A stretch of DNA of 64,000 nucleotides from Ctenosaura bakeri (GCA_948474755.1 CAOLHI010001037.1:310001-374000); one strand, 5' to 3'. Counted from the first letter of the stretch, positions 42,790 through 53,520 are shown. Translations and numbers: made by a program. The notes: generated by a model from the sequence alone, not told the origin.

Positions 42790-42900
42790 TCTGATGGGTT
42801 GAAGCCACGTTTGGCTTCCATATGCAGTATGTTATAATGTCGGCTGTTACTGGAACACCAGTATCCTGCATCCCAGTAGGTGCAGAGCTGTGAAGGAGCT
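42790..42900 (-). other. Exon-like segment of unknown nature upstream of ALOX15B-like exon 1
   Basis: On the minus strand a good acceptor (tgtgtctccttttcag) and a GTAACA donor bracket 111 bp. Two of three frames are open across it. No family is recognised. It could be a 5' untranslated exon of the lipoxygenase gene or an accident. Confidence 0.25.
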
Positions 42901-43500
42901 CTGAAAAGGAGACACAAAACACAGGGCTTTTGATCCAAAATGTCAGATCTCCTTCAACTTATGCAGCAAAAGAGCGGATGAGACAAGTTTATTCAGTATG
43001 CATAAGCCTTATATACTAGGTTAAAAACAAGAAGGAAAACATCTACAAATTTATTCTGTGCATATTTATCTTTTGTCACTTGCATAGTTAAGCTAATCAT
43101 CCTGTTTAGAGCTTGATGAATTTGCAGAAAGCAGTTCAGGCTAGCCTTATGATCATGTAGTTCTGTGTTCAAAGTCCATGGTGAAGACATGAGAAAATGG
43201 ATGGGAGGCTTACAAAATGGCTTCACGGTGGTTCAATGTATAAAGCTCACAATAAGGCACCTTGCGTTCTGAACTGGGAAAAAGGAGAGGTGTTAAACAA
43301 ACAGAGAAATGGGGTTGGGGATAATTGCAGAGGTCCACGGAGCAATTTTCTACCCTTGAACTCCTCCAGGAATTCAAAAACTCCAAAATGCTAAAATCAA
43401 GGAGACCAAAGTCAGAATTGTCTCCTTCTGGTTTAGAAAAACATGCTATGTTTCTTTGTTAAACAGCTCAAGGGTCTTGCAACCTATTTACAAGGTAGAA
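42901..43500. other. Intergenic sequence, nothing recognised
   Basis: No supported feature. Confidence 0.3.
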
Positions 43501-44040
43501 GAAATTCACCCTGTTTTTGATGAACTCCAAAAATAAAAAAAAAAAAAAAACTTTATCCCCAAATACCCTCTCCAAGGCAACAAGGAGCAATGTCATCATG
43601 TTTGATTAGACCTAAGGAAGTCATTTAAAAAAAAAAAAGAGGAAATTACTCAATAAGTGATTTCATCACCTTCTGTTGTAAAAAGAACTGAGATGACCCT
43701 GAGAGACCACAAAACATTATGACATTGCCCTCTGTTCCTCTTAGAGTTCCTTTGATTGTATTTGGAGGGGAAAATATGATTTTTTATGCCGGGGGTGCAG
43801 CCTGTCCAGGTCTCCTGGGGGCCCAGTGTAGCCCCCAGCCATCAAGCATTGTTCACCTTGACAAACATTCTTCCTTCTATCCCTTTCGACAGTGGTGTCA
43901 GTCAAAATATTTAACAACTGATTCTGTCTTTTTGCCTACATGTGTTAAAGGGTCCCACCAGTCTCCCTTCACCCGGGAACATTTGCCGTCTCCTTGCTAG
44001 GATCCCAGGAACTGGCAAGGTTGCTCCCCCAGCTCCACGT
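43500..44040 (+). repeat. Dispersed repeat, interrupted by an LTR (left part)
   Basis: Matches the reverse complement of 53057-53520 in order: tccccaaataccct, atttggagggg, ctcctgggggcccagtg, tttttgcctacatg, gggtcccaccagtctccctt, ggcaaggttg. It continues after the LTR at 44918-45020. Confidence 0.7.
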
Positions 44041-44917
44041 TGTTACTATGGTTCAGGCCTACCCGGTGATAGCACTAGATATCTATTTTTGATATCAAAA
44101 TCATTTGGCCTTCCTTTGACCTTTCTCTGCCACCCTGCTCCACGTGTTTGCGAGGGCCACCGGACAAGCACGTACACAGGCGCAGCCGGTAAGTGCTGGA
44201 CATTCCAATCTCCACCTAGGCAGGCAGATTAATGCCACTCCGTTGCTTCAGGGACCTCTCTTGCAGACACCCATTGCTTAAGCGCAACTCTACACAAAGA
44301 CGCTCGGCCTCGAGCCGGCCCTCGTACAATGCCAAGCTATTTGCATACTGGCTACACTATTGTAAATCTGCGCTAAGCTGATCATGTAAAACTTGACCTT
44401 TTCCAAAGCTTTGTCTCGCTCCAAACTCGCATTGTTCTCACCGAGTATGGCATGGTCTGTAGGCACAATTCGCCCTATAAAAACTCCTCGATTCCGAGTC
44501 CTCCTCGGATCACTCTGGACTTCCAGCCCGCCTTGCTGTCGTTCGGTCTGACAAGCTCCCCTCAGTGAACCGTGCTGAGCTTTCCTTCCCTGCAACCTTC
44601 AATCTCTTCAGGACTACGAGAAAAGGTGTCATATCACCCATTTCCCCCGAAAACTCTTATTTCTAATTCCAAGTTAGCTGTGTGCTTGTGGTGTCTTTTC
44701 TGTTGTCCGTCCTTTAATAAAGATATCATTTTACTATTTTAAAACCTGTCTGCCTGCTCGACTGACCTGACCCCGTAGACATTGGGTTACAAGATCCCTG
44801 CTAAGTTACCCTGCCTCTCACTAGCTTAAGAGAGTGCTCCAGTTAATTTCCCCAACTGGTATTTATGCTTTGGTTATTTGGGCGCCCCTCCCAGGACCCC
44901 CAGAGAACAGGGTAACA
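44041..44917 (+). mobile_element. Solo LTR (best copy of its family)
   Basis: 877 bp, starts TGTTACTATG, ends CAGGGTAACA. It has a TATA box (gccctataaaaactcc, about 44475), an AATAAA (tcctttaataaagatat, about 44714), then the cctgaccccgtag block. Flanked by acgt (44037-44040) and atgt (44918-44921), a 4-bp duplication with one change. It sits inside the dispersed repeat at 43500-45020. No retroviral genes adjoin it, so it is a solo LTR. Confidence 0.75.
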
Positions 44918-45020
44918 ATGTGTGGCTGGTATTTCCTCAGCCCTTCAGCAGCAGCCATCCTGGACCGTGGGGCATTTGGTGTGTCCACATCCCTGACTCT
45001 CCAATGTGGCTCCAAAGGAT
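44918..45020 (+). repeat. Dispersed repeat, continuation after the LTR
   Basis: Reads tttcctcagcccttcagcag, cagccatcctgga, matching the reverse complement of 53057-53090, and so closes the gap around the LTR. Confidence 0.65.
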
Positions 45021-45024
45021 CTTG

Positions 45025-45355
45025 GTTGTTGTATGCCTTCAGATTGTTTTTGACTTATGGGGACTCTAATGTGAGCCTATCACAGAGTTTTCTTGGCAAG
45101 ATTTGTTCAGATGGAATTTGCCTTTGCCTTTTTCTGAGGCTGGGAGAGTGTGACTTGCTCAAAGTCACTCAGTGGGTTTCCATGGCCTAGCAGAGGTTTG
45201 AACTCTATGGAGTTCAAACCGGCTGGCCCCTCCCAAAACTGCAAACCTCAGGATTCCATAAGATGTTGAAAGTGGAATCATAGCGCTATCACGGTCTGGT
45301 GCGGAAATGGCCCTGGTCTCCAGAGTTTTACTTCAACATTCAAACCACTACATCA
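45025..45355 (-). mobile_element. tRNA-derived SINE with BovB-like tail, split by a MITE arm
   Basis: The plus strand starts ttgttgtatgccttcagatt and runs to actcagtgggtttccatggc. It resumes after the MITE piece with ctggtctccagagtt and attcaaaccactaca, the complement of the tRNA-like head. Confidence 0.65.
45222..45310. mobile_element. Half of a GGCCATTTCC-family MITE
   Basis: Only the right arm (ggctggcccctcccaaaact to gtgcggaaatggcc) remains, inserted in the SINE. Confidence 0.7.
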
Positions 45356-45496
45356 GGTTATCTAGATTTCATGCTGGATCTAGTCCTTCCTTTCCTATGA
45401 CCTCTCTCAGTTCTCTGTCCTCTTCATCTGCTTAGGTCTCTTCCTCACTTTCTCCTTTATGACTCCTGGCTACTCTTTTAACCTCCTGGACTCCAC

Positions 45497-45545
45497 GGCC
45501 ATTTCTGCACTACACTGTTATAGTGCGATTATTCCACTTTCAACA
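45497..45545. mobile_element. Left part of a GGCCATTTCC-family MITE
   Basis: Starts ggccatttctgcactacac and breaks off at ctttcaaca, where an inverted LTR begins. Confidence 0.7.
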
Positions 45546-46054
45546 TGTTACCCTGTATTGTGGGGGTCCCAGGAGGGATGCCCAAATAACCAAGCAAAAA
45601 CACAAGATGGGGAAATTAACTCGAGCACTCTCTTAAGCTAACGAGAGGCAGGGTAACTTTAGCTGGGATCTTTTAACCCTATGTATACAACGTCAGGTCA
45701 GAAGAGCAGTCAGGCAAGGTTTTAAAATAGTAATAATAATAATAGCTTTATTAAAAGGACAATCAACAGAAAAGACACCACATGCACACAGCTAACTAAA
45801 AATCGGAAATGAGAGTTTTCGGGGAATGGGTGATACGACGCCTTTTCTCGTAGTCCTGGAGAAAACGGCGAGTTGCAGGGAAGAAAGCTCAGCGCGGTTC
45901 GCTGAGGGAAGCTCTCTGGACAAACTGACAGCAAGGCTGGATGAAACTCAGGAGCGATCCAAGGGGCACTCGGAATTGGGGACTTTTTATAGGGTGGGTT
46001 GTGCCTACAGGCCATGCCATGCTCGGTGAGAACAAAGGAAATTTGGACCGGGAC
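45546..46054 (-). mobile_element. LTR, minus orientation, with truncated U3 (left arm of a large palindrome)
   Basis: Starts tgttaccctg. It shares with 44041-44917 the AATAAA (tagctttattaaaag on the plus strand), the TATA region (tttttatagggtggg) and the ends. Only about 80 bp remain upstream of the TATA box. Confidence 0.7.
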
Positions 46055-46575
46055 AAATCTGACCTTTTCCAATGCTTTTGTCCCGCTCCAAATTTCCTTT
46101 GTTCTCACCAAGCATGGCATGGCTTGTACGCACAATCCACCCTATAAAAGGTCCCCAATTCCAAGCCCACCTCGGATCGCCCTGGACTTCCATCTAGCCT
46201 TGCTGCCGCTCTGTCCAGTGAAGTTGTCCCCTCAGTGAACTGCGCTGAGTTTCTTCCCTGCAATCCTCCGCTTTTCTCCAAGACTACAAGATAAGGTGTC
46301 GTATCACCCACTCCCCCTAAAACTCCTATTTCTAATTTCCTAGTTAGCTGTGTGCTTGTGGTGTCTTTTCTGTGGTTTGTCCTTTAATAAAGCTATTATT
46401 TTTACTATTTTAAAACTGTCTGACTGATCTTCTGACCTGACGCTGTATACATAGGGTTACAAGATCCCTGCTAAGTTACCCTGTCTCTCGTTAGCTTAAG
46501 AGAGTGCTCGAGTTAATTTCCCCATCTTGTGCTTTTATTTGGTTATTTGGGCGTCCCTCCCGGGACCCCCAGAAT
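46055..46575 (+). mobile_element. LTR, plus orientation, with truncated U3 (right arm of a large palindrome)
   Basis: Near mirror image of 45546-46054: ccaccctataaaaggtcccc at about 46137, tcctttaataaagctattat at about 46380. It runs to gggacccccagaat, where the DIRS element begins; the final bases of the LTR are missing. Confidence 0.7.
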
Positions 46576-46634
46576 GAACAGGTTGCTTACCTGTAACTGT
46601 GGTTCTTCGAGTGGTCATCTGTGCCATCATACAC
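46576..46634. repeat. DIRS outer 3' end, 59-bp inverted repeat arm 1
   Basis: Exactly complementary to 46817-46875. Begins gaacaggttgcttacctgta. Confidence 0.93.
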
Positions 46635-46763
46635 TAGGAGCTTTAGCGCCTGCGCGGTAGCGTTCGGAAACTTCTAGAGCTCGTTCACTTGGCGGGAACC
46701 CCTCCCCCACGCCGGTACTGCACATGCTCCTCCCGCTGAGCAACGGTCTCTCCTCAGTTCTGT
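46619..46763. repeat. DIRS 3' terminal inverted repeat
   Basis: Matches the reverse complement of 52506-52650 with few changes. Shared pieces include cactaggagctttagcgcct and cctcccgctgagcaacggtc. Confidence 0.9.
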
Positions 46764-46816
46764 CATCCGCCGTAGAACCTACAGGGACCTGAGAAAGAGG
46801 GGAGGAAAGGGCGGGT

Positions 46817-46913
46817 GTGTATGATGGCACAGATGACCACTCGAAGAACCACAGTTACAGGTAAGCAACCTGTTCTTCTTCTTCGTGGTCTCTGTGCCTT
46901 CATACACTAGGAG
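46817..46913. repeat. DIRS internal complementary region
   Basis: Its first 59 bp (46817-46875) are the exact complement of the element's 3' outer end. Its remaining part (46872-46913, gttcttcttc...cactaggag) is the complement of the 5' outer end at 52628-52666, with one extra ttc. The two halves abut, as expected for a splint joining both ends. Confidence 0.9.
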
Positions 46914-46949
46914 ACTGTGTAGCTTACCGGTCGGATGGCGGGTCAGGTC

Positions 46950-49806
46950 CTACAGCACGGAAGCCAGCACCTCACATCCGAACCGAGCATCCCTGCGCGA
47001 CCGGCGGTCGAGCCTGTAGTGGCGAACGAAGGTTGATGGTTGGGACCAGGTCGCCACACGGCAGAGTTCATGTAGGTCAACTCCTCGCAGGAGGGCCGCA
47101 GAAGTAGCCACAGCTCTGGTGAAGTGAGCTCGAAGCAGGACTGGCGGAGGCTTCCTCGCGAGCTCGTACGCCAGCTGTATAGTCTGTACCACCCACTTGG
47201 AGAGGCGCTGGGTGGGCACCTTGTGGCCGACGTCGCCCATAACAAACGAAGAGATGCGGCGTCTGTCGGAAGGAAGCAGTCCTATCGTTGTAAAACGCCA
47301 GGGCCCGACGCACGTCCAGGGAGTGAAGGGACCGCTCCAGCGGTGTCGGCGGGTTTGGGAAGAAAGCAGGCAGGATGATGTCCTGGTTGAGATGGAAACT
47401 GGACACCACCTTAGGCAGGAACGAGATGTCAGGTCCCAGGACCACCTTGTCTCTGTGGAAGACCATGAAGGGCTCATCGGATCGAAGAGCTGTTATCTCA
47501 CCAGCTCGCCTTGCTGAGGTCACCGCTACCAGGAAGGCAGTTTTCAAGGTTAAGAGTCTGTCATCCGAGGTCGCCATCGGCTCGAAGGGCGGCTTCGTCA
47601 ACTGCGACAGCACCAACGAGAGGGACCACAGCGGTAGCGGCGGTGATACCGGCAGGTAAAGGTGTTGAAGTCCCTTCAGGAACTGCTTAACAGTATCGTT
47701 CCTGAAGAAGGCCAATGCCGCAGATCGTGGCGGCTGGTATGCCACGATCGCGGAGAGGTAAACTTTTAGAGATGGAAACGCCAGGCCCTGTTGCCGGAGG
47801 TGAAGGAGGAAATGCAGGACGGTAGAGAGTCCCGCAGGCGATACCGGCTCACTCCTCTCATTAGCAAAGGTCAGGAAACGTCGCCACTTGTATTGGTAGT
47901 TGCGATGGGGGGATTCCTTCCTGGCCGCGACGAGGACGGTACTGAGCACGGGATCGTCTAGTGCGATATCCTCCAGGCATGGAGGGCCAGGCGTGGCAGG
48001 TCCGGATGGAGGACTCGGCCGCTGGAGTGGGAGAGCAAGCCCGGCGTCGGTGGTAGCCGGAGCAGGTCGCCTCGTGCGGCTCGTAACAGGGGTGTGAACC
48101 AGTGCTGCCTCGGCCAGTACAGGGCTACCAGGATCGCATCGGCTCGGTCGGCGAGGATCTTCGATATCGTCCGGCCGAGCAGCGGGGAACAGTGGGAACG
48201 CATAGAGGAGTTCCCCGGTCCACGGAAACTGGAAGGCGTCCCCGATGGAAGCGCGATCGTGGCCCGCTCTCAAACAGAATCGGCGGCACTTCGCGTTTTC
48301 CTTGGTCGTGAAGAGGTCGATCGACGGTTCGCCCCAGCGGTCTTGAATCAGTCTGAACGCCTCTCCGGAGAGAAACCATTCGTGATGGGATGAGGTGTCC
48401 CTGCTGAGGGCGTCTGCTGTGGTGTTCTCCTGCCCGGCCAGGTGAACAGCCACGGGATGCGTGTGCAGGCGGATGCACCAGTCCCACAGATCGAGGGCGA
48501 TGTTGAGCAGGGTCGTGGAATGAGTCCCTCCTTGTCTGTTGATGTAACAGATGGCAGTGGTGTTGTCCGACAGGACCAGGACTGTGTGCCCCGCAACAAC
48601 GTGGCGGAACGCTCGTAGTGCCTTCGAGACGGCGAGCAGCTCTAGCGCGTTGATATGGAGAGCGTTCTTGTCGTCGGTCCATCTGTCGCGGACTTTTAGA
48701 TCGCCGCAGTGGGCACCCCAACTGTAAAGGGAGGCGTCGGTCGTTACCGTCACCTTCGGTGTCGGCTGTTGGAAGGGCATCCCGGACATCAGAGTGTTTC
48801 GTGATTGCCACCATCGGAAGGATGAGCGCACGTCCTCTGGCAGTTGCAGTCGGATGGTCTGTTCGTCTCGCAGGGGGTCGAATATGCGGACGAACCAGTG
48901 TTGGAGAGGTCTTGCCCTCAGTCTGGCGAGAAAGGTCACCACGGTAGTCGCGGCCATGTAGCCCAGGAGCTGCTGGACGCTTCTCGCAGACAAAGTAGGG
49001 GCCGTGTAGGCGTGAGCGGCAGCCTGGATCAGGGTTTGAGCCCGAGTCTCTGGCAGGTACGCCCTGGCAGAGATGGAGTCGAGAGTAGCGCCGATGAAGT
49101 CCAACGTCCTCGCCGGCTCGAGGTGGGACTTCTTCGGATTGACTTGTAGCCCTAGGCGGGTGAGGAGCGACAACGTCATGTGGATGTCGTGGTAAAGTCT
49201 CTGTTTGCAGGACGCCACCAACAGTCAATCGTCGAGGTAAGGGTAGACGGAAGCGCCCTTTGTCCGCAGGAAGGATACCACCGGGGCCATGCATTTGGTG
49301 AAGACCCTTGGGGCAGTTGAGAGTCCGAACGGCAGCACCTTGTACTGGTAGCAGGTGTCGTCGACTGCGAAGCGGAGCTACCGTCTGTGCTGCGGGCGAA
49401 TGGCGATGTGGAAGTATGCGTCTTGGAGATCGATGGAAGCGAACCAGTCCCCTCGATGGAGGAAGGGCAGGATCGACGGTATCGTAACCATCTTGAACCT
49501 CTTGGGGCAGATGTAGTAGTTCACCCCTCTGAGGTCGAGGATCGGTCGGAGGGTACCGTCGGCCTTCGGTACCGTGAAGTACCGGGAGAAGAAGCCGGTG
49601 GTCTTGGCTTTTGACGGGAGCTGCTCGATTGTTCCTTTTTGGAGGAGGGACTGGATCTCTTCCAGGAGGGCCGGGCTCGACGGAGTGGAGTAGTAGACGC
49701 CTCGAGGTGGAATATCTTGAAACTCGATGGCGTAGCCAAGACGGACGATGGAAAGCACCCAAGAGTCCGTAGTGAAATACTGCCACTCCGACAGATGTCG
49801 AGTCAA
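46950..49806 (-). pseudogene. DIRS pol: reverse transcriptase, RNase H and tyrosine recombinase (broken)
   Basis: Order along the minus strand: reverse transcriptase with VPKADGTLRPILDLRGVN, FASIDLQDAYFHIAI and the catalytic YLDD; RNase H with VTTDASLYSWGAH, INALELLAVSKALRAF and a late DNTTAICYINRQGG/TADALSRD; then a tyrosine recombinase with TSARRAGEI, AHFTRAVATS (the HxxR box) and FVRHYRLD, whose Tyr should be the nucleophile. A TAG at 49378-49380 and a TGA right after YLDD (about 49222-49224) break the reverse transcriptase. A frame shift near 47250 splits the recombinase, so its end (to 46950) lies in another frame. The start is unclear because the frame probably overlaps the end of gag. 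Confidence 0.88.
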
Positions 49807-49873
49807 GGTCGGTTGGTCTCCGAGGGCTGATGGGAGGCTGAAGAGAGGATGTTGGGAAGTCCCGCAAGACAGG

Positions 49874-52332
49874 TCAAAATCTGGACTTCGCGTCCGAGGA
49901 GGACTTCTTGGAAGAAGCGGGACGGCGCCTGAAAGGACGTCTGGCAGACGAGCCAGAGGACGGCCTCGACTGGCCAGACTGAGCCGAGCGGTGGAACGAC
50001 AAGGTCGACGACCATCGCCAGGACTGGCGGAAGGTGGAAGGCCTGCGGGCTTGCGTGGCCGGCTGGAGCCCGATCTTTTTGGCGGTCAACTGCGCCTTAA
50101 CTAAATTGTCCAACACCTGGTCGGTGGTGGAGTTGAAGAGGCCCTCACCATCGAAGGGAAGGTCTTCGATTCTCCTCCGAGTGTCCTCCTGGATGCCGGC
50201 CAGTCGCAACCAGGCATGGCGGCGCAAGCCGATGGATCCTGCCATGACTCGAGAGGCGATCTCCACCGCATGCCGAGAGGAGACGATTTGTTGCCGGGCG
50301 ATGGCTACGGCCTCATTAAAGATGACCGCGGTGGCCTGACAGATGTCATCCGGCACCGTTTCTATCGCTGGCTGAAGGTGGTCGAGGACCTTCTTCAGGT
50401 ATGCCACGAGGCAAGCCTGAGTGTTAGACAGCCTAATATGCAGGGAGGCGGCGGAGTAGAACCTCCTTGCGTAGGCGTCCAACTTTCTGCCCTCTTTGTC
50501 CGGCGGAGTGGTGTGCTGTCTGCCGCTGCCCTTTGTCTGCGCCGACTCGACAACCACAGAGTTCGGTACAGGGTGGTTGAAGAGATAACTCGCGTTATCC
50601 TTCTGCACCCTGTACAGGTGCTCCAACCGCTGTGGTATCGGCTGCGCCGAGGCCGGCCTGTCCCATGCGGACTTGACAACCTTCGTAATCCGGGGCAGAA
50701 GAGGCAGCGGGGCGGTGGCAGGTTGTCTCCCTTCAAAAATGGAGAAGACCAGGTCGTCATCCTCCGGCTCTGCCTCGGCGATCTTGAGGCCGAGGGTAGT
50801 GGCCATTCGGAGCAGCATTGCAGAGAACTGGTGGACGTCCTCTGGAGCTGAATCTGGGACTGGCTCCCCGAATCCCAGAGGAGGAGACTCCTGCGAGGCC
50901 ACCTCCGAGACCTCTGACTCCGCGCTTGAGTCGTAGGACTCGGAGCTCGGTGAGTCCTCTCGTCGCTCCCTCTCTGGCTCCTTCACCGCATTTGTGAGTG
51001 CAGCCTTTTTGGGCTTCTCCACAGCCGAAACAGCGACGGTGGTAGTGTCCCGCTTCGGTTGGGCCACAACCGACTTCACCTTCTTGGTGGTGACAGGCGT
51101 AGTCTGACAGGCCGTGGTGGTTGTAGCGTGCCTAGTCACCACTGACTTCACAGGGCGCGTTGCCGTAGCCGTAACCCTGGGAGGCGGCGATACCGCTCGG
51201 TACCGAGGTGAAGGCTCTCTCGCTCTACGGTATCGGGGTGAGGGAGAGCGGCTGAAGGAGCGGCAGTCAGACGGCAAGCGGCTTCGGTGCCGACGGTACC
51301 AAGGTGCCCCTCTCTCAGGTGAGCGGGAACGAGAGTCGCGTTGCCGTTGAGGTGACCGGGACCTCCGGAAGGTCTCCCAGCGTCTCGGGTCACGGTGGTA
51401 CCGATCCCGGTACGATGGAGAATGTGACCGGTAAGAAGCCGGGCGCTCTCTCCACTCAGATTCCCTCGCGTACCTGGCCACGTAGGACGCCGAGGTATAT
51501 CTGGAGGCAGACGAGCGAGGTTGTTCCTCTCTTGTCTCCCGAGGAGGCGGTAAGCTCAGCGGGCGCTCCGAAGAGCGGGACCGAGATCTAGCTGAAGTCG
51601 AGCGCCGCTCAGGGGAAGCAGAGGTTTCTCTCTGCTGCAGGTCAGCCGACCTGTGACGGCTCGAAAGGCGGTGGTGCTCCTCCACCAGGGTTGGAGGTTC
51701 TGCCACAGGCGAGTCCGGACGTTGTTGGGGAACGTCCTCGATCTTGTCGTCTGAGAGATCAATGGGCTCGCCCCGCCCTTTGGAAGGCTCAAGAGTCGGA
51801 GGAGGAGTGGGAGGGTGAACGTCCCAGCCAGGGAGCGTTTCTTCTCCTTCCTCTTCTTTTTCTTTTCCTTCTCTTTTCCCTTGTCTCCGTCCAGAGCAGG
51901 GCACATCTTAGGAGGCGTCTCCTTAGCAGGCGCCTCAGCCTTCCTCACCGTCGAGGATCCTTTCGCTGACTTGGCAGCCGCCGACAGCTTCGGGATCCTC
52001 GGTAACGCCGATATTGGCTTTCTCGCCGGTACCGAGCCCGATACCGACGAGGTGGACGGTACAGCAGCCGCCGATGCCATCGATGGCGTGGTCGTCTTCT
52101 TGTCAGCCATCTTGGAAGAGGAGGTCTCGTCAATCGCCTTCAAAGACTGCTCCCAGCAGAAGGATTTCAGCCTTGAGGCCCTGTTACGGAGGGTCTGGGA
52201 AGTAAAATCCCGACAAATTGGGCAAGTCCGAGTGTTGTGGGACTCACCCAAGCAGAAGAGACACTCCTTATGGCCGTCGTTGAGGGCAACTTTGCGCCCA
52301 CAGGACACGCACTTTTTGAACAGCGCGGACAT
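49874..52332 (-). pseudogene. DIRS gag-like ORF1 (frame-shifted)
   Basis: Starts MSALFKKCVSCGRKVALNDG at 52332 with a Cys/His cluster (C-x2-C, then HKECLFCLGESHNTRTCPIC) that should bind zinc. A low-complexity Ser/Ala/Lys stretch follows. In the Lys/Glu-coding purine run near 51850-51900 the frame shifts; the second frame begins by 51904 and continues 676 codons to 49874. It contains an Arg/Ser-rich region (RSRSRSSERPL, RRSRSPQRQRDSRSRSPERG) and a folded, more conserved end (VLDHLQPAIETVPDD, FNEAVAIARQQIVSSRHAVE). No enzyme motif. It probably binds nucleic acid in particles. Confidence 0.8.
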
Positions 52333-52505
52333 AAGACGACACGCTGAAATGAGAAGATAAGTCCAAAAATCACCAATCCGAGGGGAAGTCCGAGAGAGAG
52401 GTCAGAAACAGTCCGAAAATAGTCCGAAAACCGTGAAGACAACAAAGCCAAGCAAGAAAACGAGGAACAAGCCAAAGAACCTTCCGTACGCGACGGCAGA
52501 CGAGA

Positions 52506-52650
52506 AAGAACTGAGGAGAGACCGTTGCTCAGCGGGAGGAGCATGCGCAGTACCGGCGTGGGGGAGGGGTTCCTGCCAAGCGAATGAGCTCTAGAAGTTT
52601 CTGAACGCTACCACGCAGGCGCTAAAGCTCCTAGTGTATGAAGGCACAGA
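52506..52650. repeat. DIRS 5' terminal inverted repeat
   Basis: Counterpart of 46619-46763. The outer end continues to gaagaagaac at 52666. Confidence 0.9.
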
Positions 52651-52802
52651 GACCACGAAGAAGAACTTCAGTTTCTGAGACTTTGTATGGGGTGGAGTGG
52701 TAGAGGCCTGAAAAGGATAGAGCGTGGGCAAAACCATGGCAAAATTCCCACTCCCCCTACTTTCTAGGAGGCATGGGAGTTTTTTTTAAAAAAATGGGGA
52801 GA

Positions 52803-53045
52803 AGCCCTTGAAGGTGGTGCAGTGGTTAAATGCCAGTACTGCAAGTCACAAGGTTGTGAGTTCGATCCTGCCCGGCTCCAAGGTTGACTCAGCCTTCCAT
52901 CCTTTCGCAGGTTGGTAAAATGAGTACCCAGCTTGTTGGGGGCATGTATAGAAATGTTCGAAATACATGCTATTCGTAAGTTGTTCGCCGCCTCGAACCA
53001 TATGGAGAGGCGGGATACAAACAAACAAACAAACAAACAAACAAA
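52803..53045 (+). mobile_element. tRNA-derived SINE with LINE-type tail and (CAAA)n
   Basis: Starts agcccttgaaggtggtgcag, with gttcgatcctgcc as B box and ttgactcagccttccatcc. Its tail is ttgttcgccgcctcgaacc, gagaggcgggatac and (aaac)n, matching 3040-3085. The head equals the SINE at 21648-21852, but the tail differs. Confidence 0.75.
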
Positions 53046-53056
53046 GAAATAAAAAC

Positions 53057-53520
53057 TGTCCAGGGTGGCTGTTGCAGAAGGGCTGGGGAAACAACAATCA
53101 CACATGGAGCTGGGGGAACAACCTTGCCAGCTCCTGGGATCCCAGCAAGGAGGTGGCAAATGTCCCTGGGGGAAGGAGACTGGTGGGACCCACTAACGCA
53201 TGTAGGCAAAAAGATAGAACGGGCTGTTAATTATTTTGAATGACACTACTGTCCAAGGGGATGCAAGGAAGAAGGTGGGCAATACTTGGTGATGAGGGGG
53301 GCACAGTGGGCCCCCAGGGAGACCTTGAAGGGCTGTACCCGCTGCAAAATAATTTATAATTTTTCCCTCCAAATGCACTCAAGTGTCCTCTAGAAGGAAC
53401 GGGGAGCAATTTCACTGTGTTTTGTGGCCTCTCTGAGCCATGCCATTCCTTTTTCCAATATAAAAAGGGTATTTGGGGACAAAACTTTAAAAATAATGGA
53501 ACCTACCTTGAGGGATTGCC
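53057..53520 (-). repeat. Dispersed repeat, uninterrupted copy
   Basis: Reverse complement of the repeat at 43500-44040 plus 44918-45020. It is the empty-site reference for the LTR there. Confidence 0.7.

Larger units (their letters stand above)
46576..52666 (-). mobile_element. DIRS-type tyrosine-recombinase retrotransposon
   Basis: About 6.1 kb with all hallmarks of DIRS. Inverted terminal repeats of about 145 bp occur at 46619-46763 and 52506-52650. A gag-like gene, a reverse transcriptase/RNase H and a tyrosine recombinase are all on the minus strand, and an internal complementary region lies next to the 3' terminal repeat. DIRS elements are thought to replicate through a circle closed with the help of that region and to insert by recombinase, without target duplication; none is seen. 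The coding frames carry two stops and two shifts, so this copy is inactive. CpG-rich composition sets it off from its surroundings. Confidence 0.9.

Noticed and set aside
45999..46311. Short frames in the inverted LTR pair as a viral gene
   Set aside because: They lie in LTR R/U5-type sequence and mirror each other on both strands because of the palindrome; no retroviral domain is seen.
48125..49867. 580-codon open frame on the minus strand inside the DIRS element
   Set aside because: It is an Arg/Pro/His-rich shadow of the pol frame; the conserved reverse-transcriptase blocks lie in the other frame.
50216..50851. 211-codon open frame on the plus strand opposite DIRS gag
   Set aside because: Antisense shadow of the gag frame, caused by GC-rich codons; no family features.
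51815..52360. 181-codon plus-strand open frame
   Set aside because: Antisense shadow of the gag N-terminus.
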